Positions 46,570-57,512 of a DNA stretch of 64,000 bases are shown here, one piece after another; position 1 is the stretch's first letter, and each line of letters starts with the position of its first letter. Both the position numbers and the translations under genes were made by a program. The stretch comes from Falciphora oryzae (Eukaryota; Ascomycota; Sordariomycetes; Magnaporthales; Magnaporthaceae), in assembly GCA_000733355.1 (NCBI GenBank), contig JNVV01000003.1, positions 744,001 through 808,000 on the forward strand, in the 5' to 3' direction. The notes beneath the pieces were generated by a model. That model saw only the letters and a list, made by a program, of their open reading frames with translations, had not been told where the DNA came from and did not search any database.

Positions 46570-49500
46570 AGCGACCCATCCCTGAGGTTGTACGAGTACG
46601 GATCCGAAGAGGCGGGAGGTTTTATAGAGATAAAAAGATGTGCTCAATAACCAGTTTCTACCAGCCAGGCTTCTTCCCCTTTGTTGCTCCCTCAAGACAA
46701 AATATCCCTTGGTTCCGGCGCACATAGACTTGGTCAAAAAGCCAAAGGAAAACTTGGGCAGGTGGTCGGTCTTGAGTTTATTTTAATTATCGTTGCCCAG
46801 AATCCAGAAACGGATGGGTGTGCCTCAATCTCGTCGTTTTGTGCAATGATGGACATTACGTCTTTTGCACGACTTGGAGCATTTCGGGGGTGGGACTCAC
46901 TAAGCAGGATAAAATCCTGTCCCAACAGGAAACTAAAAAGCATGCAATCGGTCGACGGACATCTCGAGGCGGTCATGTGCTCCCTGGTTCTAGCCTTGTT
47001 GGTTGATCGTCATGTCTGAACTTGTCTGTTGTCTAGCCAGGTTCTCCCAGTGGTTTGGGCTGTCAAATGTTACGACGACGGACCGGATATGGGCTTTGGG
47101 GGATCATGGATGAACCTAATGTATGCTTAAAATACTCCGATGAACCGCATCCATCCCGGGATAAGAAACCCAGATTGCCTTTTTAACGTGTTGGCGTGGT
47201 AGACGTCACCATCGGCCAGTCTGACCATCGACGGGACGGGCAGTGGTTCGCCCAAACGTAATAGAGAGCCCTGACGGACAAGGGGACTCAGATGTTCACC
47301 GAACAGCAGACAGACGGACGGAGGATTTGTCTGGTCCAGTCGGTAGGTGGTTCGGCTAAACCGCAATCCGGCGTGCCGAACCAAGCCTTTTTGCTTTGGC
47401 GGCCTTGGGTGGGGGAGAACACACCCAGAGCCTACCGCAAACACTTCTATGCGTCCTTTGTTGACAAAAACTCGGAACAATGTCACCTGCTAATGCATCA
47501 AGCGCGGCATGGCAACAGCGTTCCCGAGGGGTTCTGTTCGTCGCGTCTGTAGCTGTCATCTTGTGGGCACGTCTTTTACAAGATTTTCCTCGGATATGTT
47601 AGACCCGTGGGGGAGAGGAGAGGTTCAGGGCCAACCAAGGCTCTATTTGGTAGGTGTCACAGTATACTGGGGGGTGCCACCGCCGTCTTGGAGACACGGG
47701 CTGGGGGGGACGGAACAGAGCGAACTGGTTTGAGGCTAGGCTTTTTCGTCTTGACATCCCGCATCGTCTTCAATGACTACCTCAGAATAAGGGGCAAGCG
47801 ATCGGCTGGAGGAGATTCCCAACCATGGAACCGCGGCCGGTGAGCCAGCCTTATGACTGACGATCACGCAGGCACGATTGCCGCCACCGCAAAGCCTCAG
47901 TGCGAGCAGAAATTGGCCCCTGCCTACCGTTCACGCAGTTTCGTGGCGTTTCCATAGTGGCAGACATATGTCTCCGACGGAGAAAAACACGAGTGTATGT
48001 TTTGATGAGCTCAGGATCCGTACTGCATTATCAGCTGGGGACGCTTAGTTTGAAATGGGATGAAGCAAAAAGGGGAAATAGGGTCGCGAACCAAAAGGAC
48101 TGGGAAAGCCCTCCCTCATCTTGTCGTCCGTTCAACAGTCGATTTCCCACCGTGGTTCGCATCGGGTCTGTCTGGGAGATGGCCTTAGGACAGGACCGGA
48201 CCAGGGGGCCAGCCCAGGGCCCAGATCGCTGGATTGTGGAGGTGCACGTTTGTATGGTGGATGATTTACAGTCCAGCCCACACTTTTGACCCCGAAACCT
48301 TTCTCGCCAAACGTTCGGTGGTGGAGCCGTGCTGAGGTGCTGTGTTTGAGAGGCGAATGCACACACACCCACACACCCCAACGGACATTCTCTCTGGAGG
48401 CCCTTAGCCGAGGCAAGGGGGCAAAAAACAAGGTCTGGTGCGGGAGGGCCTCCGAGCGTCCAGATGCCCTTTCATTTCACACGGGTCCCAGTGGGAAAGA
48501 TCTGGGTGTCCCACCCTCTGTGCTGAGAGCGAAGCGCGCGATGGAAGCGACAAAACGCCAAGCGTGCAAGCGAGCGGCCGAGCTTCTCTGGGTACCTAAC
48601 TGGCGATCGTTGCTTTTTGCTGGTGGGAAAACAGAGACCCCGATATTCGCGCGCGCGAACAAAATCGGCGAGGGTTTATGAAAGAGCGAAGACCTGCGAC
48701 ATGCGGGAGTTATCCAGCATCAAGGATATGCTGACAGGATCGACGAGTGAAGATGTCCGCGATCTTGGGATGGAATCCATGGCCTGACAAACCGAAGAAA
48801 GGGGGCAATGAAAAATCCGATGAGGAAATCAGCGCTCGAGACCAGGGATCAGGCTTCAGGACCAGCGATGACCGGCAGGCAACGAACGAACGACATGCCA
48901 TTCGTGTTCCTTGAAGCATAGGGTAAGCGGCGGCGAGCCAGTCAGTTCACGATCGGAAGGAAGCGAGGTTTGGAGGCTAGTGCCTGCCCAAGTCCCCTTC
49001 GGGCAGATCGTTGGGGGGTGGGTGCCCTGCCAGCGTCACGGCGGTCGAATAAACCTTGCGTGCGGCTCCGCTCGGTTGAAACCTTAGGGGGCGACATTGT
49101 CCGTCTGGACTCTGGCGTCTTGCGACAGGGGCCTGCCTCAGGTCGACTTCATCCAAGATCACGCTGATCCAGAAGATCGATTTCCCATCTGGCCAGCCGC
49201 CGGCGACACTGCCAATCTTCTCGTCCTGGGTGTTCTGCTTCCCTTGCACGCGCCAGAGGTCAAGCCTCCGCGTAACAACGCCTGGCGAGCCGTCGCGTCT
49301 TCCTGGTCCTCTCGGAGGCCAGCTACGCAACCGAAGCAAAGTGCATATTGCAAAACGGCCAGTGACGCCGTGCTGGCGCCAGCCTAACCGAGCCCCGGCC
49401 ACCGTTGAGTGACGGCTTGGCGGGCCTGTGTCAACTCGGGCGCGTGGTTGGCACGCATAGCTAGGGCGCCTATTCCTGTTCTATCCTGATGGGGACCGTT

Positions 49501-50418
49501 GGCGTCAGTTTCTCTGCCTGCCCGGATGGAGACTGTTGGTATTTATACGACCAGCATTAATCTGGCGGGCAGATTGGGTAATTACCAGAGAGTAATCAAT
49601 CCGCTTAGCGGAGACGAGCAGTCCAGATTTACATTCATCGGGGGTTTTTTTTTTCTCCCTCTCGTCCAGGACCCATTCATCTGAAGGATGCTAACGACAG
49701 ACGAGACGGGGGTGCATGCTTGTCGTGGAGGCCGACGGACCCCGAGCATGCAGCAGGGTGGCATTCTCGGCTGCCCCGTAGGCACTCCGTCCTGAGGTCG
49801 TGGTCGCTTAGAGCATTCCATGCTTCTGATCTTTGCGGAATTCGTCCAAACAGAATCCCAGTGCCACATCCGATGATGAGATGGGGTCCTGACCCTTGCA
49901 ACACGTTCTTCCCCTTGGCAGGGGGGGTGGGAAAAAAAAAAGAAAGAAAGAACACTCCTATGCCGTGACTGCTGCCATCCCATCTACGCGGAACGAGCTC
50001 CCCTGTCGAGGAGCATCAAGCACCCGTCTGACTGCTGTCTACTAAGCGCTTGGCCCGTCAACAACGGGCACGCCCACCCACGGCAGACATGCACCCACCC
50101 TCCGTTTCGTGCCCACCCGCAAGTGGGTGGCGACCTCTCCCTTCATGCCGTATATAAGACCACGGCCGGCTCCCAGACCGAGACGCTATTCTCTGTTCTG
50201 ACCAGCACGCTCTTTTGCCACAGCAGTCTTACATTCTTTTCTCCAATCCCTTCTTTTCGTCTTCCTCCAAGTTCTGTGAACTTGCTACCTTCAACACTCC
50301 TTTCGGGTAAAAATATTCTTTCCACTTTGTCTGCGCCGGCCCTCCTTTCCTGTCGTTGAAGAAGAGAAAAAAAAAGCCTTTCGTTTTCAAGGAGATTTGT
50401 TTGTTCGTCCGCATCGCC
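46570..50418. other. 3.8-kb region without a recognisable gene
   Basis: The longest gene-free stretch in the window. It contains scattered short frames on both strands with no family resemblance, splice structure or signal peptide, plus simple-sequence patches (CA-rich near 48360, poly-A near 49931-49941). It is not strikingly A/T-rich, so it does not look like heavily RIP-mutated transposon sequence. Only the last 300 bp are assigned, as promoter of the next gene. Confidence 0.4.
50151..50157 (+). promoter_or_regulatory. TATA box of the Asn-rich secreted protein gene
   Basis: TATATAA lies about 265 bp before the ATG at 50419, followed by a pyrimidine-rich leader. This suggests a strongly or conditionally expressed gene. 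Confidence 0.5.
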
Positions 50419-51690
50419 ATGAAGGTCAACGCCCCCGCCACCCTCCTCGCCCTCATGGGCCTGGCCGCCGCCGAGCTCCCGCAGGAGCACTCACACGAGG
50501 CCGTCATCCGGGCCGTCAGGGTTCTTCTGGGGAAAAACAACCCGCTCGCTATCGCGGACCCTATCTTCGCCCTGCTGGGCAATGCCGCCGCCGCCAACGG
50601 CGCCCCCAAAGTCGACAAGGCCGACCTCGACTGCCTGCAGCAGATTACGGCCGACCAGGCCTTCACCAACGCCAAGGCTGAGGGCAGCGTTGACGGCCAG
50701 GTCACGGCGCTGCTGTACGCCGCGCTCGAGCGCAACACGCTCGGCGTCGGCGTGGCCAGCGTCGTCTGCCGCACCGTCACCGCCACCAACCCCGAGATCG
50801 CGGCCATCACGCGCATCCAGGACCCGGCCTCGCAGGAGGGCAAGGCCGGCAACAAGCAGGCCATCCTGGACCTCGCCGTGCAGATCGCCTCAGTCGGCGG
50901 CGACCCGCTCCTGGCCACCCAGGCCGGCACCTTCAAGCCCGGCCAGCTCGGCGACCCGACCTCCCGAGGCAACACGTGCGACGACGCGAACGACGCACGG
51001 GGTTGCATCATCAGCCGGAACCTGCTGGTCGTCGAGGCCACCGACGACGAGATCCGGCAGGCCGTCGCGGCCGCCGGCAAGGGCAAGGGCAAGGGCAACG
51101 TGAACAACGGCGGTGCCGCCAACAACGGCACCGGCAACGCCAACGCCGGCAAGCAGAACAATAAGAGCCAGGTCAACAATAAGAGCCAGGCCAACAATAA
51201 GAGCCAGGCCAACAAGAAGAACAAGGATAACAAGAAGAACAACGCTAACAACGGTGGTGCCGCTGCCGACGGCTGCGACGCGGCTGGTGGAAACAACAGC
51301 ACTGGCAACGGCAACAACGCCGGTAACAACAACAACGCCGGTAACAACAACAACAACGCCGGCGCCGGCAACGACTCGTCCAACATCCAGTCCTTCACCG
51401 GCAGCCTGGGCGGCGCCCCTCCGGCCGTCAGCTTCTCGGCCGGCGCCCAGCGGCCCTTCACCGTCAACGGCAACACCTTCACGACGGCGCAGGCGGCGCT
51501 GACGCGGTCGTGCGACATCCAGAACAACCAGTGCTTCAACGCCGCCAACGGCGGACGGCTCACCGGCGGCACCCAGCAGTGCCAGCAGCAGCAACAGCAG
51601 TGCCTGGCCTCGGTCGCCACTTCGGCCGCCGCCGCCTCCAAGGCCCGCCGCGCCGTCAGGATGAGCGGCCGCAGGAGCGCGCGCCGCTAA
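50419..51690 (+). CDS. Secreted Asn/Gly-rich protein with NKSQ repeats
   Basis: A single exon of 423 aa. The ATG at 50419 opens a signal peptide (MKVNAPATLLALMGLAAA); an in-frame start 63 bp upstream would spoil it. The N-terminal half (about 20-215) is a folded-looking Ala/Asp-rich domain with a few Cys. The centre (about 217-320) is Gly/Lys then Asn-rich low complexity with three 6-residue NNKSQ(A/V) repeats and Asn runs. The C-terminal part holds a Cys-rich signature (RSCDIQNNQCFNAANGG, then TQQCQQQQQQCL) and a basic tail (ARRAVRMSGRRSARR). I do not recognise the function. The composition suggests a cell-wall or matrix-associated protein. Confidence 0.8.
   Translation: MKVNAPATLLALMGLAAAELPQEHSHEAVIRAVRVLLGKNNPLAIADPIFALLGNAAAANGAPKVDKADLDCLQQITADQAFTNAKAEGSVDGQVTALLYAALERNTLGVGVASVVCRTVTATNPEIAAITRIQDPASQEGKAGNKQAILDLAVQIASVGGDPLLATQAGTFKPGQLGDPTSRGNTCDDANDARGCIISRNLLVVEATDDEIRQAVAAAGKGKGKGNVNNGGAANNGTGNANAGKQNNKSQVNNKSQANNKSQANKKNKDNKKNNANNGGAAADGCDAAGGNNSTGNGNNAGNNNNAGNNNNNAGAGNDSSNIQSFTGSLGGAPPAVSFSAGAQRPFTVNGNTFTTAQAALTRSCDIQNNQCFNAANGGRLTGGTQQCQQQQQQCLASVATSAAAASKARRAVRMSGRRSARR
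51157..51210 (+). repeat. Three 18-bp in-frame tandem repeats
   Basis: Units at 51157-51174, 51175-51192 and 51193-51210 differ by one base (Val versus Ala codon). They use AAT beside AAC for Asn, while the flanking coding sequence uses almost only AAC, so the array looks like a recent local duplication. Confidence 0.85.
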
Positions 51691-52499
51691 GGCCCGTTTT
51701 GGTTGAGACGAATGTCCGGGTTGGAAAATACCCCGGCATGGCTTTCTTGCTATCATGATTTGAATGTTGTTTTGTTTGACAGAGCTTTTCGTCTGATATT
51801 GTTTGGCGTTTTCTTGTTGGCAAATAACAAGCCTCCTTTTTCTATTCTCACTTTCTTCGACAGGATTTTGTTGAGGGCTGTTTTTGGCTTTCTGGGCTCT
51901 TTTCCACCTCCTGGTGTTAGATAGTATGACTGCAGCAGCGTGCTAGTGTCGTCTAGGGTCAGTTGGAAGAGCTGGCTGGAGACAAATTACAAAGAATATT
52001 TTTATCCAAGATTCTAATTAAGATCACACCTTGAGAAATGCAATGAACAATGCCAAATTATGCGCACTACACACCACTCCCACAGCACCATGCAGGAGTT
52101 TGTGGGTACGGGTCCCCGCCCCGTGCCTCGCGGGACGTTGAGACGGTTCAGGTTTCTCGGGGGTTGGCGAATGATACCCGAGGCGGGTGAGCAGTACAAA
52201 TGCAGGTGAACAAATAGCGGCTTGGAGGTTCCCCATGATCGTCACCGAGGCCCGGAAGGAGGCCGAACCGAGGCGTCCATCGAATACTGTTCTGTGATCG
52301 TCGTTTAGGATAAGTGCGGTCACATACACCTCAGTTCTAGAGCCTATGATCTAGGCGAGTCAAAACGTTACTTTTGAGCAACAGCTGGCGTACATCCAAG
52401 GCTGCTGGCTTGATATCCTTCCACGTCCTGTGTCATCGAGCACGTGGTACGGAACGGCGAAAGGATTATGCCAGAGATGATGAGTCCCACTTTTCATCC
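51691..52499. other. Convergent 3' intergenic region
   Basis: Lies between the Asn-rich protein gene and the chitin deacetylase gene. No coding sequence is seen. Confidence 0.5.
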
Positions 52500-54067
52500 T
52501 TATCTTCTAACCAAGAACAAGGAAAGGAGTAGTATATATACCACAGTACCCAAGCTGTTGTAACCTGGTGATCTGAACAGGAAGATAGTGGCTGCGGATG
52601 CCTTGGGCGTTGTCGCCGGACTGGCACCCCCCGGGGCCGGCGCGGTGGCGTCTCCCGTCACGGCCCCGAAGTGAGAGTCCGCGACTGAACTAGGCGCCCC
52701 GGCAGAGGAAGAGGCGGCGGCGGCGGTCTTGTCGGCTGCAGGCTTGTTGTTCTGCCCGCGGTCCTGTGCCGACGGGCTTTTGGGCACCGTCTTTGCTGGG
52801 TCGTAGGCCTGGCCCGTAACGGCGTCCCGGTACCAGTTTCCTTTGGGATCCCCCATGCACTCGCCGATGGTGACGAGCTTGTAGTTGAGCCTCCGGGCTT
52901 CATCGATCATGTATTGGATCAGGCCTCCGCGGACGGTGCGCTCCTGGATATCGTGCGCGATGCACAGGAAGGCGGACGAGGCGGGGTTGCGGCTCGAGAG
53001 GGCGGACAGGTATGTGCTGCGTGAGTACGCAGGGCTCCCTTCCCAATCTCTCGTATCGACGTCGTAGTTTGTCTACGCAACCATATGCCCCAGTGTTAGT
53101 AGCGTAGAACGGGGTGGGTAGAGCGGTGGGGCGGCTGGGTGTCGTACAACATGGTACCCCAGCGCCTTGAGTTCGCTCAAGACGTCCGAATTGAGCTTGG
53201 CATACGGTGGCCTGAAGTAGGTGGGCAAGACGCCGAGTATGCTGCCGATGGCAATCTCGTTCTTGATGATCTGGTCGCGTCGCTGCTGCTTGGACAGGGC
53301 GGTCATGTCCTGATGACTCCAGGTATGGCTGGCCACCTGGTGCCCTTCGTTCCACATGCGCTTCACAATTGGTGCGTACCCCGAGACGGGGTCGTTAATC
53401 TGACCTTTGCCGCCATTGGCACCTACTATGAAGAAGGTGGCTTTGACGCCGTTGCGGCTGAGGATGTCCAGCGCCTCGGTCGTGTAGATGTACGGCCCGT
53501 CGTCAAAGGTCAGTGCCACAGTGCCGCCGGCCCGGCAGTGGGTCAGCTCGACGCCGTAGGGCAGGTCCCCTATCGGCGGCCTGGGGACCGATGAGGTGTC
53601 CTTGCCCGAGGGGCTCTTGTTGCCGTCGCACTTGGGGCCGAAGCTCAGCTGGCATCCAGGGGCGACGCACGAAGCCGAGTCGGAAGCACATATTCCCTAG
53701 AAAGAAGCCCCGGAGATCACAGAGTGACACCGGTTTTTCAGCTTCCGAGCTTGTGGGTCCTTTGTCGTCGTCGGGAGTCGCCCGCAGGCACCAGACTAAC
53801 CGTTTCTGAGCAGCAGAGTCCCGCGGCGCACACCGCATGGCCTCCGGACGTTCCGCACCTTCCCCCGGACTGGACGTCCCGCTTTCCGAGAGATTCTGGA
53901 ACGGATGGTCCAGGGGATGGCCCGCCCGAGCCCGGCAGTGTCCTGTTGTATGCTCGACCGAGAGTATTGACAAACAGAGGCCCCACAGGAGCCTGGGAGC
54001 CCGCAAAAAGCGCACTTGCGCTACTTAGAGTAGCCAGCAAGGCTGCTAAGTAGGATTGCGCCGGCAT
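52500..54067 (-). CDS. Chitin deacetylase with N-terminal CBM18 module
   Basis: Removes N-acetyl groups from chitin at the cell surface. Exons 54067-53801, 53696-53148 and 53072-52500 give 462 aa. A signal peptide (MPAQSYLAALLATLSSASA) is followed by an 8-Cys hevein-like chitin-binding module (about 71-115), split by intron 1. The NodB polysaccharide deacetylase domain comes next: TFDDGP at 152-157 supplies the metal-binding and catalytic Asp pair, and HTWSH at 213-217 supplies the metal His residues. RPPY follows, then NYDVDTRDWEG across intron 2. The C-terminus is Ala/Ser/Pro-rich linker plus a hydrophobic end (YILLLSLFL), consistent with surface anchoring. The hydrophobic end is followed by two Arg, unusual for a GPI signal but tolerated. 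Confidence 0.92.
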
Positions 54068-57000
54068 TTGTATTTGTGTGAAGGCGACCGGCGTGTATTG
54101 TGCGGAGATGAACTGGCGAGGGAGCCAAATAAATCAAGGAAACTTGAATGTAGGGCTGGCGTGCCGACTGGCACTGCCACCAGATCTATAGGGAGCCAAC
54201 CTACGGGCAGACGGACGGGAAGGCAGACAGTGACGTGCTTGTAAATAGCGTCTTAGCTTTTGGCTGCCTCGGTGGCTAAAGGGGCTTTGACAGAGTTCGG
54301 GCAGCCCGAGCGAATCCAAGGCGTGCATTGGTCGGGGCCAGAGCCATGTCAACATTGAACGAAGGAGCCTTCCAGAGTGTGTTCGCGTGTTTAGCACTAG
54401 CTAGTCGCGTAGGGACCTGGGGCATTCGAGCCGACCGAGGGAGGTAGAGTACAGAGCAAAAGACAAATCCATGATGGATGCGATAGGGTCTCTGGCCCCT
54501 CGGCCGACGGGTCGCAGGCCGGGCCCGTAAGCGTGCATGCTTCGACAGTGGACTTCGGGTCCTGTCGATTTCGGTCTCAGGACGACACTGTATTCCTCGA
54601 GGAGGCTCAGTCGGAAGCCAGACTAGCTCGGCTTCCTGCCTAGTCAGCACGTTGTCGATGTCGTGACTGCGGAAGGACGACCGTTCACCGTTGGCGTCAG
54701 ACTAGCCTCGGCCGGGCGTCCCACTACTATGATCCCTGCGGTGATCCATGACCGTCTTGATCTGGATCTTGGGGAGGACCCGAAACTGTTGAGTGGGTTG
54801 GAGTTGGAGTTGTTTCCAGAAGGCTTGTGTCGTTCCACCTAACCGTTGAATGGACACAATGGGCCGAGCTGCGGGGTCGGGTGTTGGCGGGCTATCGACT
54901 CCAGCCGCGATCGCCAAGGCTATTGAAAGAATGGCGCCTCCCGTCTTGGCTGTGGACCGTTTCCTGGAGCGAGCACCGATCATCGATGAATCTTCCGTGG
55001 AAGCACTTGGAAGCTGAAGCGCAGCCCTAACGGAATGCAGGATGCATGATGGCTATGCAGAAGCTATCCGAAACTTTAGAAAAAGACGTAAGCGACATAG
55101 ATACAGCCCCTGCACTAGGTTGGGTTTCCATGTTGGCGCATCGACTCTTGAGCGTATCGAGGACAAGTGCAGGAAGGCTTGGCTGATTGGGCCGCAATCG
55201 ACTTTAGCCTGTCACCTCTGCAGCACGAATCGACTGCCGGTATCCAATAGGGGCAGATCCTCTTGTCACACTTGTTGAGCGGAGGTGGGGTGTTGGTGTC
55301 TGGAGGATCGCGCATTCGGGTTCTACACTTTTGCCTGTGGCAGCAAAAGAAGCTCGCTTTCTAGTGGGTCTCGTGCTCGAAACTGAAGCGGCAGCGAATG
55401 GAGCCTTGATGGATACAAGACACATGTCTGGTTACCGGGTAGGGAGGCGAGGCGCAATTAACGTTCGCTGCGATGACCCGGGAGGCACGTCGGGATTCTC
55501 TTATCCGGCATCTTGGCGATCAACGAGCCTATCAGAAGGCCCCAAGGAGCTCTCCCCGTCTTGACATCATCGTCGAGGGTGGCTGTCGGTGTGGTGGCAG
55601 CCACCATGTTGGGGTGGCATTGGGAGTGACGCTGTTTGATCTGTAACACCTGGGCGGCTCTTGTGACTGCTCTGAGCTTGGGATCAATGATGCAAGGGAA
55701 TGCGCACGGCAGACGGCACCAGCGACGGCAGTGACGGAACGTTGGACGGAATCCAGACCATTAGATTGAGAAAAGCACATAGAGTTGCCCGAGGTTGCTG
55801 GGGTTCCGCATGCAATTTTTTGCCTTGGAAACCTGACCCAGGTCGTCATTGGTGTCTCAATTTAGCTGCCAACCCGAGCTTCCCTGTCCGGTTTTCCCGT
55901 CCGAACAGAGCGAAAGCGAAGCTGCGCAAAGTTAATGGGATTAGATGCGTCCCAAGGAAGCTTGTTGCCTTTGCCGTGTGGCAGTTGAAAGAAGCGGCTC
56001 GCCCACGACAAAAAAAAAAAAAAAAACGAGATTGCAATCTGTGTCCCTCCTGTCGGGGAGTACATTGACCGCGATGAACAACGTTAAGAAAACCGCGACT
56101 ATACATCTTTTCACATTGAAAAAGACGTGATATTATACTTTACGACTGCTGGTAGTATACAGCCAGGTTGTATCTTTTATTTCCCATTTGTCTTTCTGGA
56201 AATACAAAGGGAAAACACTTGGGGCCAAAGTCACTTTGTTTCGCAGTCTCGTTTATTTTGTTGTGGGGGAGAGCGGTTTCCATTGTGTCGAGCACAAAGT
56301 CGCCTTCCAAGCGAGGGCGCCACGCAGACAGCACACCAGACCAACTGCAGCTGAGGGTTGGCCAGCACAAGCACCAGACGGCTGAGAGTCAATCGTTATT
56401 GCGCAAGCCAGGAAGGTCCAGACCAGCGACCCGCATCGCAGGATCCCAACGGGCAGGCTCAATGGCTGCTTGGATGGAGCTGGCTGCAGGAGAGGAGGTC
56501 TCCACGGCACAGCCAGCCAGCGCTCCCTGTCGGTTCCCCATCCAACATGTGGGCGGCACGTCAAGCAAAATAACCTGCATCCATCTTGGCCAAGACCCCT
56601 GCTGCTCCTCCTTTCCCCCGTCTCCTCGCTTCCAAGAATCCAAAACGCTGTCCTGCGCAACATACCAACACGATCCAACTCGCTTTTGCTTGCCTTCCTG
56701 TCCGCCCTCCCTACACAGTACCTAGTGCTAGTACTTGCTGTCTTTTATTCCTAACGTTCTAATTGCACCTTTTGTCCCGTCTCTCAGCTCCTCTTTGCTG
56801 TTTTGTTTGCACCCCACATTTCCTAGATGACGACGGCTCCCACACAGCAACCGTCTCAGCTGCGGTTTTGACGCCTGAGCGGGCGCACCACACAAAGGGT
56901 CCAACGGCGTCCTACCGCTCCCTGCCAACGCATATGCGCCTCCTCAAACCCGCTGCGGGTTGGTTTGCTCCCGCCGTTGCGCGATAGCAGCTAAGCCGAG

Positions 57001-57512
57001 GAGAGCCCGAAACTGAGAACCCCTGCCGAGAAAACCACGAACCGGCCGAAACGGTTGATAGACAACGATCACCTCCCGCCCGCCGTCACCTGCTCTCTAC
57101 CCGCTGCCTACCGCGCCTACCTCCGTCCCCCTCCGCCTCCCTAATTCTCCGATCCCCCTTGTATCCCAGGGGCTGCAAATCATATCTGCGCCCAGATATC
57201 CAACCAACGACGCATGCCTCCCTGGCTTGAGCTCCCACAGCGTCGAGACAACTCTTGCGACCTTATAGGCCGGTACCTCGTCGACCACCTTCAAGTCCAC
57301 GGAATACACACTTTACGACACACGAGTAGCATCTGCAAGGTCTCAACTTGGCCTGCTGGGAGGCGCTGGGTCTTTAGGGCGGCGCCCGGAGCTTCCCCCT
57401 TAGTCGCGAGCTTGACTAGCTCTCGCCGTCAGCCCTGGCGCGCAAGGCCGGCCGCTGGCCCATTCCAATCCAACAAGACTAGTCGTAACCGGAGAAGGAG
57501 ACTCGCACTAGC
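54068..57512. other. 3.4-kb region, no gene seen; leader of the NIPA gene at its right end
   Basis: No frame here shows family resemblance. It has a 17-bp A tract near 56010-56026 and C/T-rich stretches at 56570-57200, probably the NIPA promoter and leader. A 151-codon frame beginning at 57214 overlaps the NIPA start in another frame and is discussed as an observation. Confidence 0.4.

Noticed and set aside
50229..51641. Long minus-strand open frame of 470 codons opposite the Asn-rich gene
   Set aside because: It mirrors the low-complexity sense sequence, giving Leu/Pro/Ala runs. The sense strand has the TATA box and signal peptide.
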